DNA from: CAWJNF01 sp963844235
Lineage (GTDB): Bacteria; Actinomycetota; Thermoleophilia; Gaiellales; Gaiellaceae
NCBI GenBank assembly: GCA_963844235.1
Contig: CAWJNF010000006.1
Location: 124,001 to 188,000, forward strand
Reading direction: 5' to 3'
Length of the DNA: 64,000 nt
Under the pieces are notes generated by a model. That model had not been told where the DNA came from and made no database searches. It saw only the letters and a list, made by a program, of their open reading frames with translations. The translations under genes and the position numbers were made by a program. Positions 24,386-34,597 of the stretch are shown in pieces. Numbering within the stretch: the stretch's first letter is position 1; each line of letters begins with the position of its first letter.

Positions 24386-26647
24386 ATGGTTGCCGCTGCC
24401 GCGCCCTGGGACGCGCTGCTCTCCGGCGAGGAGCTCGCGTACCTGGGTCGCGAACCGCCGCGAGCCGCAAGGCACGTGCCCGTGCCGGAGGACCTCCATA
24501 CCGATCTCCGCCGGTCGCTCCTCGCCCGTGGGATCGACGCGCTGTACGCCCACCAGGCGGAAGCGCTCGAGGTTGCGCGGACAGGCGCCCACGTCCTCGT
24601 CGCGACCGGCACGGCGAGCGGAAAGTCCCTGGCATTCAACCTGCCCGTTCTCGACGAGCTCCTCGGCGACCAGCACGCCCGCGCGCTGTACCTCTACCCG
24701 ACGAAGGCGCTCGCCCAGGATCAGGCCCGAGCGCTCGACGCGCTTCGCCTGCGCGGTCTCACCGTGCGGATCTACGACGGCGATACGCCGCACGACCTTC
24801 GCAGAGGAATCCGCAAGGAAGCGAACGTCATCCTCACGAACCCGGACATGCTCTCCGTCGGGATCCTCCCTCACCACGCCGACAGCGGCTGGGAGGACGT
24901 CTTCTACAACCTCCGCTATGTGGTCGTCGACGAGGCGCACGTGTACCGGGGAGTCTTCGGCTCCCACGTCGCGAACGTCCTCCGCCGGCTGCGCCGCGTC
25001 GGCGGGCGCGGGCAGGCGCTGCCGCAATTCCTCCTGGCCTCGGCCACGATCGGGAACCCGGCCGAGCTGGGCCGCTCGCTCGTCGGTGAGGCCGTCGCGG
25101 TCGTCGCCGACGACTCGGCACCCCGGGCCGAGCGGACGATCGCTCTGTGGAATCCCCCGCTGCTCGACTCCGAGCTCGGGCAACGTGCGAGCGGGCTCGG
25201 TGAGGCTGCACGGCTCCTGGCCGAGCTCGTCGAGCGCGAGCTGCGTACCATCTGCTTCACGAAGAGCCGCAAGGCCGCCGAGCTGATTCACCGCTTCGCC
25301 TCACAGCGGCTTTCCGGAGAGCTCGCCTCTCGCCTCTCGCCGTACCGCGCCGGCTATACGCCGGGGCAGCGGCGCGAGATCGAGCGGCGCCTCATGGAGG
25401 GCGAGCTCCTCGGTGTCACCGCGACAGATGCCCTCGAGCTCGGGATCGACGTGGGCCTGCTCGATTGCGCCATCTCCGTCGGCTTTCCCGGGACCGTCGC
25501 GAGTCTTCGCCAGCAATGGGGCCGGGCCGGGCGGCGCGAGGCGGGGCTCGGCCTGCTCGTCGCGAGCGAGGATGCGCTCGACCAGTTCTTCATGCGGGAG
25601 CCCGACGCGCTGCTCGGTCGCAGCGTCGAGGCGGCAATTCTCGACGGCTCGAACCCGCGTGTTCTCGACGGCCACGTCCTGGCGGCGGCCTACGAGGCGC
25701 CCATCACCGAAGCGGATGGTGCGGTGCTCGGCGAAGCCGCTCTGGACCGAGCCGCGGTGCTGGCCGAGCGCGGACTGCTACGGCGGACACCGCGCGGGTA
25801 CCTGTGGGCGGGCCGGGACTACCCGGCCGGACGGCTCTCCCTCCGGTCGACGAGCGCCGGTGCGGTGACCGTGATCCAGGAGGAGACCGGCGAGGTACTG
25901 GGTACGGTCGAGGAGGAACGCGCGCCGGCGACGGTGCACGAGGGAGCGGTCTACCTCCACCTGGGCGAGTCGTACCGGGTCCGCGCGCTCGACCTGCCGA
26001 CGAGGGAGGCGCGGGTGGAGCCGTTCAAGGGCGACTACTACACGCAGACGAAGCGGGAGACCTCGACCGAGATCGACGAGATTCGTCGCATCGAGAATCG
26101 GGCGGGAGTCGAGCTCTCGTTCGGCGCCGTCTCCGTGACCGAGCACGTCATCGCCTACCAGAAGCGCTTCGTGCAGACGGGCGAGGCGTTCGAGCTCTGC
26201 CCGCTCGACCTTCCTGCGCAGACCTTCGAGACCGAGGCTGTGTGGTTCTGCCCGGGTGCGGGGTTGCTCGGCGCCTACGGGCAGATGCCGGCCCTGCTCG
26301 GGACGCTTCACGCCGCCGAGCACTCGCTGATCGCGCTGCTGCCGCTCTGGGCGATGTGCGACCGCTGGGACATCGGCGGCCTCTCGACGAATGTCCACCC
26401 GCAAACCGGCTTGCCCACGATATTCGTCTACGACGGCCACCCGGGCGGCGTCGGGATCACGGAGCGCGGCTTCGAGCGCTTCGAGGGCTGGGTGGCCGAC
26501 ACGGTCAGGTTGCTGGCGGGGTGTCCGTGCGAGCGCGGCTGTCCCTCGTGCGTGCAGTCGCCCAAGTGCGGGAATCTGAACGAGCCGCTCGACAAGGCGG
26601 GCGCGCTCGAGCTGCTCGGGCGCATGGTGACTACCGCGGGGGTGTAG
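24386..26647 (+). CDS. mrfA: DEAD/DEAH-box helicase, MrfA/YprA type with C-terminal four-Cys domain
   Basis: The superfamily 2 helicase of 753 residues has the Q-like YAHQAEAL, Walker A VATGTASGKS, Walker B VVVDEAHVYRG, SAT in LASATIGNP, and motifs V/VI in ATDALELGIDVG and QQWGRAGR. The C-terminal DUF1998 region ends with CPCERGCPSCVQSPKC, the four Cys of the MrfA/Hrq1 zinc-binding domain. MrfA acts in repair of mitomycin-type DNA damage. ATG 24386 is preceded by AAAGGTGG; an in-frame GTG lies 6 nt upstream. The stop TAG is part of a GC-rich repeat-like tail. It is convergent with the LOG-like gene. Confidence 0.93.
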   Translation: MVAAAAPWDALLSGEELAYLGREPPRAARHVPVPEDLHTDLRRSLLARGIDALYAHQAEALEVARTGAHVLVATGTASGKSLAFNLPVLDELLGDQHARALYLYPTKALAQDQARALDALRLRGLTVRIYDGDTPHDLRRGIRKEANVILTNPDMLSVGILPHHADSGWEDVFYNLRYVVVDEAHVYRGVFGSHVANVLRRLRRVGGRGQALPQFLLASATIGNPAELGRSLVGEAVAVVADDSAPRAERTIALWNPPLLDSELGQRASGLGEAARLLAELVERELRTICFTKSRKAAELIHRFASQRLSGELASRLSPYRAGYTPGQRREIERRLMEGELLGVTATDALELGIDVGLLDCAISVGFPGTVASLRQQWGRAGRREAGLGLLVASEDALDQFFMREPDALLGRSVEAAILDGSNPRVLDGHVLAAAYEAPITEADGAVLGEAALDRAAVLAERGLLRRTPRGYLWAGRDYPAGRLSLRSTSAGAVTVIQEETGEVLGTVEEERAPATVHEGAVYLHLGESYRVRALDLPTREARVEPFKGDYYTQTKRETSTEIDEIRRIENRAGVELSFGAVSVTEHVIAYQKRFVQTGEAFELCPLDLPAQTFETEAVWFCPGAGLLGAYGQMPALLGTLHAAEHSLIALLPLWAMCDRWDIGGLSTNVHPQTGLPTIFVYDGHPGGVGITERGFERFEGWVADTVRLLAGCPCERGCPSCVQSPKCGNLNEPLDKAGALELLGRMVTTAGV

Positions 26648-26722
26648 GGGCCGGTCCCCGGCCGGCCCGAGCCGGTTCCGCCCGGGGCCGGTCCCCGACG
26701 GTCCGTCGGCGTCCGGTCCCTC
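26645..26722. terminator. GC-rich inverted repeats between convergent genes
   Basis: This 78-bp spacer holds GGGGCCGGTCCCCG twice (26647 and about 26685) and CGACGG-T-CCGTCG. It begins with TAGGGGCCGG like the dispersed palindromic element, but the inner sequence differs. It is probably a degenerate copy acting as a bidirectional terminator. Confidence 0.5.
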
Positions 26723-27190
26723 CTAGCCGTTCTGGCGCGCGAGAGCCAGCGCCGTCGCGACGGCTTCCTCGGGCGTCGCTGCGCGCGTGATCCCGTCGCC
26801 TTCGAGCTGCCAGCCGGGCTCGAGGACGACGACCGATCGGCCGAGCTTGCGCGCGAGCCCGATCTCGGCCAGCGTTCCCCATTCGCCGCCGATCGCCACG
26901 ATCGCGTCGCCGCTCGCGACGACGGCGAGATTGCGGGCGTGCCCGATCCCCGTGACGATCGTGTGCTCGATCCACTCGTTGGCCTCGAGCCGCGACTCGC
27001 CCGGCACGATCCCGATCGTCGTCCCTCCGGCCTCGCGGGCACCGCGAGCGACGGCCTCCATCACGCCGCCGAGGCCACCGCAGACGACCGTGCACCCGGC
27101 CTCGGCGAGCAGCCGCCCGACGCGCTCGGCTCGCCCCATCAGGGCGGGACTCGCGCGCCCGGCGCCGATGACCGCGATCTGTTTGGCCAT
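26723..27190 (-). CDS. TIGR00725-type LOG-like nucleotide-binding protein
   Basis: The 155-residue Rossmann-like protein has IAVIGAGRASP at the N-terminus, VVCGGLGGVMEAVARGA (the GGxxGxM motif of the lysine-decarboxylase-like/LOG superfamily), and IAIGGEWGTLAEIGLA in place of PGGxGTxxE. This matches the TIGR00725 branch, which lacks the full LOG catalytic PGGxGTxxE motif. Role unknown; the fold suggests binding or hydrolysis of a nucleotide. ATG 27190 follows GGAAAGGAG. It is divergent from ndh with 34 nt between. Confidence 0.85.
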   Translation of the reverse strand: MAKQIAVIGAGRASPALMGRAERVGRLLAEAGCTVVCGGLGGVMEAVARGAREAGGTTIGIVPGESRLEANEWIEHTIVTGIGHARNLAVVASGDAIVAIGGEWGTLAEIGLARKLGRSVVVLEPGWQLEGDGITRAATPEEAVATALALARQNG

Positions 27191-27224
27191 CTCCTTTCCT
27201 GCCGAACGATGGTAGAAGAGAACC

Positions 27225-28499
27225 GTGACGGGACGGCGTCGTGCACACGGAGGGACGCTCATTCTCGGCGGCGGATACGCCGGCGCATGGGTCGCCCGCT
27301 ACCTCCGCAAGCATGCGGCGACGATCGTCAGCGTCGACAACTTCATGCTCTTCACGCCTGTCCTTCCCGAGGCGGCCTCCGGGACGCTCGAGCCGCGTCA
27401 CGCGGTCGTCCCGCTCCGCATGATGTGCCCGCACGCCGAGCTCGTGCTCGGCCGGGTCGTCTCGCTCGAAGAGACGGCGCACCTCGCCGCCGTCCAGACC
27501 GGGGTCGGCCTCGTCGAGATCGAGTACGAGGACGTCGTGATCGCGCTCGGCGCCGTCCCGAGGACCTTTCCGATCCCGGGATTGCGCGAGCACGGGGTGG
27601 GCTTCAAGTCGCTGGCAGACGCGATCCACCTGCGCAACCACGTACTGCGGGAGCTCGAAGCCGCGGCGGCCGAGCCTGACCAGGATCGGGTGTCCCGCCA
27701 TCTCGCCTACGTCTTCGTCGGCGGCGGCTACGCGGGCGTCGAGGCACTGGCCGAGCTGAACGACCTCGTACAGGATGCGCTGCGCTTCTATCCGCGCCTG
27801 CGACACGTTCGCCAGCGCTGGGTGCTCGTGGACGCCGCCCCGCACATCCTCCACGAGATCCCGACACGGCTCGGCGAGTACGCGGCGCGCCAGCTCGAGA
27901 AGCGCGGCATCGAGATTCGGTGCGGCACGCAGCTGGTATCGGCGGAGGGTGGCCATGTGGTGCTGTCCGACGGCGAGCACATCGACGCCGGGACGCTCGT
28001 CTGGACGGCGGGGGTCAAGGCAAATCCGCTGCTCGGCGAGCTCGGCCTGCCGCTCGACGACCGCGGTCGGCTACAGGTCGACGAGCATCTACGGGTCGTT
28101 GGCCGGCGTCACGTGTGGGCGCTCGGAGACTGCGCCGCCGTGACGAACGCCGCCACTCCCGGCCGCACCGACCCGCCGACGTGCCAGCACGCGCTTCGCC
28201 AGGCGCGCCGTCTGGCCCGCAACCTGGTCGCGGCGAAAGACGGGCGCGAGCCGAAGCCCTTCCACTACCGCACGCTCGGCCAGGCAGCCACGCTCGGTCG
28301 GCACAAGGGCATCGCCGATGTGCTCGGCCTGCCCCTATCGGGCTTCGCGGGATGGTTCTTCACCCGGACCTATCACCTCTTCCAGCTGCCGCTCTTCAGC
28401 CGCAAGCTGCGGGTCGTCGCCGACTGGACGACGTCGCTCCTCTTCCGACGCGACATCGCAGAGCTCGGAACGCTCGGGCATCGGCAGCCGCTCCCGTAG
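27225..28499 (+). CDS. ndh: Type II NADH dehydrogenase (NDH-2)
   Basis: The 424-residue flavoprotein has two dinucleotide-binding motifs: LILGGGYAGAWVARYL for FAD at the N-terminus and VFVGGGYAGVEALAEL for NADH near residue 165. LVWTAGVKANPLL and WALGDCAAV complete the FAD site. It would pass electrons from NADH to quinone at the inner membrane face without proton pumping. The C-terminal region (FFTRTYHLFQLPLFSRKLRV) is the amphipathic membrane anchor. The GTG start has only GAAGAGAA upstream. The stop codon TAG is supplied by a dispersed palindromic element. Confidence 0.92.
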   Translation: MTGRRRAHGGTLILGGGYAGAWVARYLRKHAATIVSVDNFMLFTPVLPEAASGTLEPRHAVVPLRMMCPHAELVLGRVVSLEETAHLAAVQTGVGLVEIEYEDVVIALGAVPRTFPIPGLREHGVGFKSLADAIHLRNHVLRELEAAAAEPDQDRVSRHLAYVFVGGGYAGVEALAELNDLVQDALRFYPRLRHVRQRWVLVDAAPHILHEIPTRLGEYAARQLEKRGIEIRCGTQLVSAEGGHVVLSDGEHIDAGTLVWTAGVKANPLLGELGLPLDDRGRLQVDEHLRVVGRRHVWALGDCAAVTNAATPGRTDPPTCQHALRQARRLARNLVAAKDGREPKPFHYRTLGQAATLGRHKGIADVLGLPLSGFAGWFFTRTYHLFQLPLFSRKLRVVADWTTSLLFRRDIAELGTLGHRQPLP

Positions 28500-28523
28500 G
28501 GGCCGGACATATCCGGCCCCTAC
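28496..28523. repeat. Dispersed palindromic element, copy 2 (fully symmetric)
   Basis: GTAGGGGCCGGA and TCCGGCCCCTAC form a perfect 12-bp stem around CATA. The TAG is the ndh stop codon. Confidence 0.9.
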
Positions 28524-28554
28524 AGCATCTGACGAGACCGCCGCGAGTCCTCCC

Positions 28555-28579
28555 GTAGGGGCCGGATACATCCGGCCCG
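28555..28579 (+). repeat. Dispersed palindromic element, copy 3
   Basis: GTA then GGGCCGGAT / ATCCGGCCC with a two-base loop. It lies 32 nt after copy 2, between the convergent ndh and ligD genes, so the pair can terminate both. Confidence 0.85.
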
Positions 28580-28590
28580 CCAGCCCGTGT

Positions 28591-30927
28591 CTACGAGACC
28601 GCGGCCAGCGCCTTCGTGAGCGACTGGCGGCCCGACAGGACGCCTGCGAACAGGTCGCCGTGGCGCTCCATGCGTTCGAGCACGACCTCCATCGAGAACG
28701 ACCGCGGGTCGAGGCTCGGCGTCAGCTCGTTCCAGGCGAGCGGCGTCGAGACCGGCGCGCCCGGGCGCGGGCGCACCGAGTAGACGGCCGCCGTCGTCGC
28801 GCCGGCCCGATTCTGGTTCGCGTCGATGAGCACACCTCGGCGCTTCTCCTTCAGGAACGCCGTCGTGACGAGCCCCGGGTGGGCTCGCTCGAGCGCCGAC
28901 GCGACGAGGCTGACGAAGCGGCGCGACTCCTCGAACGTATGCCGGCGCGCGACCGGGACGAGCACGTGCACGCCGTTCGAGCCGCTCGTCTTCGGGTAGC
29001 TCTCGAGCCCGACGGCGCCGAGCAGCTCGTGGAGCATGAGTGCGACCTCGACGCATTCCGGGATGCCCGCCGGCGGCGCGGGGTCGAGGTCGAACATGAC
29101 GATGTCCGGGCGGTCGTAGCGATCCGCACGGGAGAGGGTTACGTTCATGTCGATCGTGCCCATGTTCACCATCCACAGGAGCGCCAGCTCGTCGCCGACG
29201 AGCGGATAGCGAACGGTCTTCGTTCCCTTGCCGTTGCGCGACGTGGCCGGCAGCTCGACCGTCGGGATCCAGCTCGGCATGTGGCTGGGGGCGTCCTTCT
29301 GGAAGAAGTACTTGCCCTCGATGCCGTCGGGAAACCGTTTCATCGTGAAGGGCCGGTCGCGCAGATGCGGCACGAGCACGGGCGCAACGCGCCGGTAGTA
29401 GTCCAGCAGGTCGCCCTTCGTGAGCCCGTCCTCGGGCCAGAAGACCTTGTCGAGGTTCGAGAGCTTGAGGGTGCGACGTCCGCGTTTCAGCTCCGTCTCG
29501 AGCGGCCGCTCGCGGCGCACCTGCTCGGGAGGTTTGTCGTCGCGAAGCCCCTTGTAGGCGGGCGCGCGGAGCCTGCCCTCACGTGTCCATTCGACGAACT
29601 CGACCTCACAGACGAGCTCGGGCTCGACCCAGACGACGTCGCCGCGGCGCACGCGAGGCATCTTCGGCTCGCTGACGAACGGGCAGCTCGCCCGCTCCAG
29701 GGGCCGCAGCCGCTCGAGCAGGCGGTCGATCTCCTCCTCGCTGAAGCCTGTACCGCAGTTGCCCGCCCAGACGAGCTCGTCGCTGCGGCGCACGCCGAGC
29801 ACGAGCGCCCCGAAGGAGCGCGCTCGCCGGCCCTCGCCGCGGGTGTACCCGGCGATCAGAAACTCCTGATTCTCGCGCGTCTTCACCTTCACCCAGTCTC
29901 CCGTCCGCTTGCCTTCGTGATAGCGCGCATCGGCACGCTTTGCCACCACGCCTTCGAGCTGCTGCTCCTTTGCTGCCCCGAGCAAGGCGTCGCCGTCCTC
30001 GAACGTCTCCGAGAGCCGCACGACAGAGCTGCGCCGGTCGATCAGCGTCGCCAGACGGGCTCGGCGCTCGGCGAACGGCAACCCGACGAGAGGCTCGCCT
30101 TCGAGCTCGAGCAGGTCGAAGACCTCGTACACGAGCGTCTCGGAACCCTGCTGCATGAGCGCGAAGCTCGGGCGGCCCTGCTCGTCGAGCGCGCACACCT
30201 CGCCGTCGAGGACGCAGTCGGACGTCTTGACCGCACGTGGTAGCACTCGCACGACCGGGGCGAACCGCTCGGTGAGGTCGTTGCCGGTGCGTGACGTCAG
30301 CGTGGCCTCACCCTCCCGCAACGTGCAGACAGCCCGGTACCCGTCCCATTTCACCTCGTACAGCCAGCCGCGCCCGTGGGGTAGCTCGTCCGAGAGGGTC
30401 GCGAGCATCGGCGCGTACACTCGCCGCTCGCCCTTGGGTGGAAGCGTGGCGGAGTCCCTCTTCCGAAGAAGGAGCCAGTTCTTCGGGTCGCCGTCCAGCG
30501 AGGCTGGCACGAGCGTCCAGATCCCCTGGAGGCGCTCACCCGCGAGCCTGAAGGTCAGCCCTCCGTCAGGCTTCTCCTCGACGAGCTCGTAGCTGCCACG
30601 ATCCCAGATCTCCACGGTGCCGGCGCCGTACTCTCCCTTCGGTATCACTCCCTCGAACGACGCGTACTCGAGCGGGTGGTCCTCGACGTGCACGGCCAGC
30701 CGTCTCGCATCTGGCTCGAGCGGAAGGCCCTTCGGGACGGCCCAGCTCGCGAGCGCGCCGTCTCGCTCGAGCCGGAGGTCGTAGTGGAGGCGCCGCGCGT
30801 CGTGGCGCTGTACCACGAAGATGGGACGCTTGTGGCGACCGCGACTACCGCCGAAGGGCTCGGGAGTTCGTGCCGGATCGCGCTTGCCACGATACTCGGT
30901 AAGGGCCCGTTTTCCCTGCTCAGGCAC
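28591..30927 (-). CDS. ligD: ATP-dependent DNA ligase D (phosphoesterase-ligase-polymerase)
   Basis: The 778-residue protein has three domains. The N-terminal 3'-phosphoesterase has RHDARRLHYDLRLE with His42 and His48, and His84 in VEDHPLEY. The ATP ligase starts near residue 180, with the adenylation Lys193 in EVKWDGYRAV. The C-terminal primase-polymerase starts near residue 490 (LSNLDKVFWPEDGLTKGDLL, MFDLDPAP). It repairs double-strand breaks by end joining together with Ku; no ku gene is in the window. The order PE-LIG-POL differs from the Pol-PE-Lig of mycobacteria and the Lig-PE-Pol of pseudomonads. It starts at GTG 30927. Confidence 0.95.
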   Translation of the reverse strand: MPEQGKRALTEYRGKRDPARTPEPFGGSRGRHKRPIFVVQRHDARRLHYDLRLERDGALASWAVPKGLPLEPDARRLAVHVEDHPLEYASFEGVIPKGEYGAGTVEIWDRGSYELVEEKPDGGLTFRLAGERLQGIWTLVPASLDGDPKNWLLLRKRDSATLPPKGERRVYAPMLATLSDELPHGRGWLYEVKWDGYRAVCTLREGEATLTSRTGNDLTERFAPVVRVLPRAVKTSDCVLDGEVCALDEQGRPSFALMQQGSETLVYEVFDLLELEGEPLVGLPFAERRARLATLIDRRSSVVRLSETFEDGDALLGAAKEQQLEGVVAKRADARYHEGKRTGDWVKVKTRENQEFLIAGYTRGEGRRARSFGALVLGVRRSDELVWAGNCGTGFSEEEIDRLLERLRPLERASCPFVSEPKMPRVRRGDVVWVEPELVCEVEFVEWTREGRLRAPAYKGLRDDKPPEQVRRERPLETELKRGRRTLKLSNLDKVFWPEDGLTKGDLLDYYRRVAPVLVPHLRDRPFTMKRFPDGIEGKYFFQKDAPSHMPSWIPTVELPATSRNGKGTKTVRYPLVGDELALLWMVNMGTIDMNVTLSRADRYDRPDIVMFDLDPAPPAGIPECVEVALMLHELLGAVGLESYPKTSGSNGVHVLVPVARRHTFEESRRFVSLVASALERAHPGLVTTAFLKEKRRGVLIDANQNRAGATTAAVYSVRPRPGAPVSTPLAWNELTPSLDPRSFSMEVVLERMERHGDLFAGVLSGRQSLTKALAAVS

Positions 30928-31009
30928 GCTTCTCGACCTCGTGCCGTCTCCGGGGATAACTCTGTGGATCCCGTGGATATTTCATCGTGAGGCGTTGCAT
31001 TTCCCCACA

Positions 31010-31035
31010 AAGACGGGGACAGATCTGGCCCCGTC

Positions 31036-31037
<2 letters not shown>
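31010..31037 (-). terminator. Hairpin at the end of accA
   Basis: AAGACGGGG and CCCCGTCTT form a 9-bp stem around a 10-nt loop, overlapping the accA stop codon. On the minus strand it is followed by TTGTGG, giving a short T-rich tail. A plausible intrinsic terminator. Confidence 0.6.
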
Positions 31038-32008
<971 letters not shown>

Positions 32009-32019
<11 letters not shown>

Positions 32020-32851
32020 TGACGAAGAGCGCGAGCACGCGCCCGAGGAAGGGCTTCAGCTGACGGCGCTCCACGATCGCATCGATGTGACCGTTGCGGA
32101 GGTTCGGCTCTGCCAGGCCGAAATCGTCCGGGAGCTTCTCGCGGGTGATCTGCTGGACGACGCGCGGTCCGGCGAACGACATCAGCGCGCCGGGCTCGGC
32201 TACAAGGATGTCGCCGAGGCTCGCGAAGCTCGCCAGGACGCCGCCGGTCGTCGGGTGGGCCATGACGACGATGAACGCCGATCGTGACTCCTGGAGCAGG
32301 TCGACGGCGCAGATCGTCTTCGGTAGCTGCATGAGCGCCAGGATCCCCTCCTGCATGCGCGCGCCACCGGAGGCGGTGACGCAGACCAGCGGCAGGCGGC
32401 GGTCGACTGCGCGCTCGCAGGCACGTACGAACTTCTCGCCGACCGCGCTGCCCATCGATCCGCCCATGAACGCGAAGTCCATGACGGCGAGCTGGCAGTC
32501 CCGCCGCTCGATCTTCGCCTGGCCCGTGACGATGGCGTCTCCGAGCTGCGTGTCGATCTCCGCCTTCGCCAGCCGCTCCCTGTACGGGCGCAGGTCGAAG
32601 AACTCGAGCGGATCGGCCGAGCGGATGTCGGCGTCGTCTTCGGCGAAGGTTCCCGAATCGGCGAGCTGGGCGATCCGGTCGCGCGCCCGCACCATGAAGT
32701 GGTGGCCGCAGTGCGCGCAGACCCAGAGTGTCCGCTCGAGCTCGTCGTCCCGGTAGTGCGAGTTGCACATGGGACAGGTGTTCGCCGCCTGCCCGCCGTC
32801 GCTATCCGGCCCGTCGCGGTGCTCGATCGACACGTCGACCCGGCCTGCCAT
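32009..32851 (-). CDS. accD: Acetyl-CoA carboxylase carboxyltransferase subunit beta
   Basis: The 280-residue protein has an N-terminal four-Cys zinc ribbon (CPMCN, then CAHCGHHF) and the crotonase-fold domain with ASGGARMQEGILALMQL and AHPTTGGVLASFASLGD. It forms the heterotetramer with AccA. ATG 32851 has no SD and lies 9 nt after TAGAAT (32861-32866, minus strand), so the leader would be only a few nucleotides. It starts the accD-accA pair downstream of the fab operon. Confidence 0.96.
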
Positions 32852-32914
32852 CCGGGAACCATTCTACGGCTCCCCTAGTACGGCGGGTCCGCAGGCGCCG
32901 GGGCGATCAGGGAC

Positions 32915-33694
32915 CTACAGGCCGAGCGCCCTGCAGAGCCGCTCGAGCGCGTCGACGTTGCGGCGGTCGGCGAGGAGGCCCGTAAAGCCCACTCCGGCGA
33001 GCGGCTTCGTCTCGGCGATGCGGCGGAGCAGCGCCTCGGCGTCGGCCAGCGACGGCCCGCCGGGCTCCGGCATGAAGGGGGCGATCGTCTCGGCGGGGTC
33101 GATCGCGTCCACGTCGAACGCGACGTAGGCTGCGTCGACGCCCTCGAGAGCGCCGTCCACGCCCTCCTCGTCGAGCGGGAGCCCGACCTCGTCGATGTAG
33201 CGCTGCTCGGGCGGGTCGAGGTTCCGGGCGCCGACGAGCGCGACGTCGGCGCTGAGCACGGCTCCGCCGTCGATGAGCATTCGGAGCGGCATTCCCCATT
33301 CGTTGCCGCTCGGCGACGTCGCGGGCGTGTTGAGATCGCCGTGGGCGTCGATCCAGACGACGCCGAGCCGGCCGTGGCGGGTAGCGAGCCCTTCGACGGC
33401 TCCGACATGGGCGCAGCAGCAGCCGCCGAGGACGAGCGGCGTGGCCGGCAGGATCGCCGCGATCGCCAGCGTCTGCTCGGCGAGCGTCGGCTGCTCGACG
33501 GTCGCGACCTCCGGGAACGGGACCTCGAGCCGGGCGGCCTCGACCATTGCGTCGCCGCCCTTGCCCCACGCGGCCGGCACGCGCACCAGGCCGGCCGTGA
33601 AAGCGCGCCCGCACGAGTGGCACTCGAAGCTCGACTCCAGGGCGACGGCCGTGAACGTCCGGCAATCGGGGCAGCGGGCCCGCAGGCGCGACAC
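32915..33694 (-). CDS. Arginase/agmatinase-fold protein with N-terminal zinc ribbon and altered metal site
   Basis: The 259-residue product has an N-terminal ribbon (CPDC and CHSC; Cys8, Cys11, Cys25, Cys28) fused to a ureohydrolase-fold domain. Canonical metal motifs are WIDAHGDLNTP (Asp116, His118, Asp120) and FDVDAIDP. The first motif, normally GGDHS, reads GGCCCAHVGAVEG, placing Cys93 where the metal-binding His should be. EPGGPSLADAEALLR is conserved. The hydrolysed substrate is unknown; arginase or agmatinase activity should not be assumed. The start is GTG 33694, 10 nt after the GNAT gene. Confidence 0.82.
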   Translation of the reverse strand: MSRLRARCPDCRTFTAVALESSFECHSCGRAFTAGLVRVPAAWGKGGDAMVEAARLEVPFPEVATVEQPTLAEQTLAIAAILPATPLVLGGCCCAHVGAVEGLATRHGRLGVVWIDAHGDLNTPATSPSGNEWGMPLRMLIDGGAVLSADVALVGARNLDPPEQRYIDEVGLPLDEEGVDGALEGVDAAYVAFDVDAIDPAETIAPFMPEPGGPSLADAEALLRRIAETKPLAGVGFTGLLADRRNVDALERLCRALGL

Positions 33695-33703
33695 GCCGTG
33701 AGG

Positions 33704-34597
33704 CTAGCGCAACGTCTTCTCGTAGCGGTCGACCACGAAGGCGACGCTCATGCCTGCTTGCTCGTAGAGCCGCGGCGCGCCTGTCGGGTTGTCGGCCGCG
33801 ACTCCGAGCGCGACCCGTCGCGCTCCGCGGCCGTAGGCGTCGGAGAACGTGCGTGTGAGCAGCGCCAACCCGAGCCCTCGCCGCCGCCACGGGGACCGCA
33901 CGCCGAGCGCGTCCAGGAATCCCCCCTCGGTCGAGAGCGACGCGAGGGCGAAGCCTGCGATGGAGTCGCCGTCGTTCGCGAGCAGCCAGAGCTCCGGATC
34001 GAAGCTCGGGTCTGCAACGTGGTGCTCGCGCCAGTGTTCGAACGACTCCGCCTCGAAGTCGGGCTCGTCGGCGAACGCCTCCGTCAGCGCGGCGTGGAGC
34101 GGCCGATCGTCTCGACCGGGCTCGAAGTCGCGCACGGCGATCCCCGCCGGCAGCGCGTGCACGACCGGTGGGGCATCCAGGTCGAGCGCCATGCGGTAGA
34201 AGCGGCTCGCAGCGCGGTAGCCCTGCCCCTCGAGGAGCTCTGCCGCCGGCTCTCCTACGGCGTAGTGGGCGATCATCCCCGCGCCGAGCTCCCGGGCGCG
34301 CGCCTCCATCCGCCGGAGGAGCTCCGACCCCACGCCCTTCCCGCGCACATCCGGATGGACGAAGCCGAAACTCTTCGGCTGTGGCGATTCTCGTCCCCAC
34401 AACCACCCGTAGCCCACGAGTTGGTCACCCAGCTCGACCAGCCAGGCGTCTCGCTCGAGCTCACTGCCAGGGCTGCGCCAATCGCGGCGCAGGTCGTCGA
34501 TCGTCATGTCCGCCCGGCCGGTATCCGCCTCGTCGCAGACGGCGACGAGCCGGGCGACCTCCCCGAGGTCGTCCCAGGTCGGCGCGCGGACGATCAT
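33704..34597 (-). CDS. Tandem GNAT acetyltransferase
   Basis: The 297-residue protein has two GNAT domains. The first has the acetyl-CoA loop in VHPDVRGKGVGSELLRRME (about residues 79-97). The second has VRSPWRRRGLGLALLTRTF (about residues 225-245) and ends VAADNPTGAPRLYEQAGM. The double-domain layout resembles mycothiol synthase (MshD), but the same layout occurs in antibiotic and amine acetyltransferases. Its ATG overlaps the HAD gene stop (ATGA). Acceptor unknown. Confidence 0.85.
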   Translation of the reverse strand: MIVRAPTWDDLGEVARLVAVCDEADTGRADMTIDDLRRDWRSPGSELERDAWLVELGDQLVGYGWLWGRESPQPKSFGFVHPDVRGKGVGSELLRRMEARARELGAGMIAHYAVGEPAAELLEGQGYRAASRFYRMALDLDAPPVVHALPAGIAVRDFEPGRDDRPLHAALTEAFADEPDFEAESFEHWREHHVADPSFDPELWLLANDGDSIAGFALASLSTEGGFLDALGVRSPWRRRGLGLALLTRTFSDAYGRGARRVALGVAADNPTGAPRLYEQAGMSVAFVVDRYEKTLR

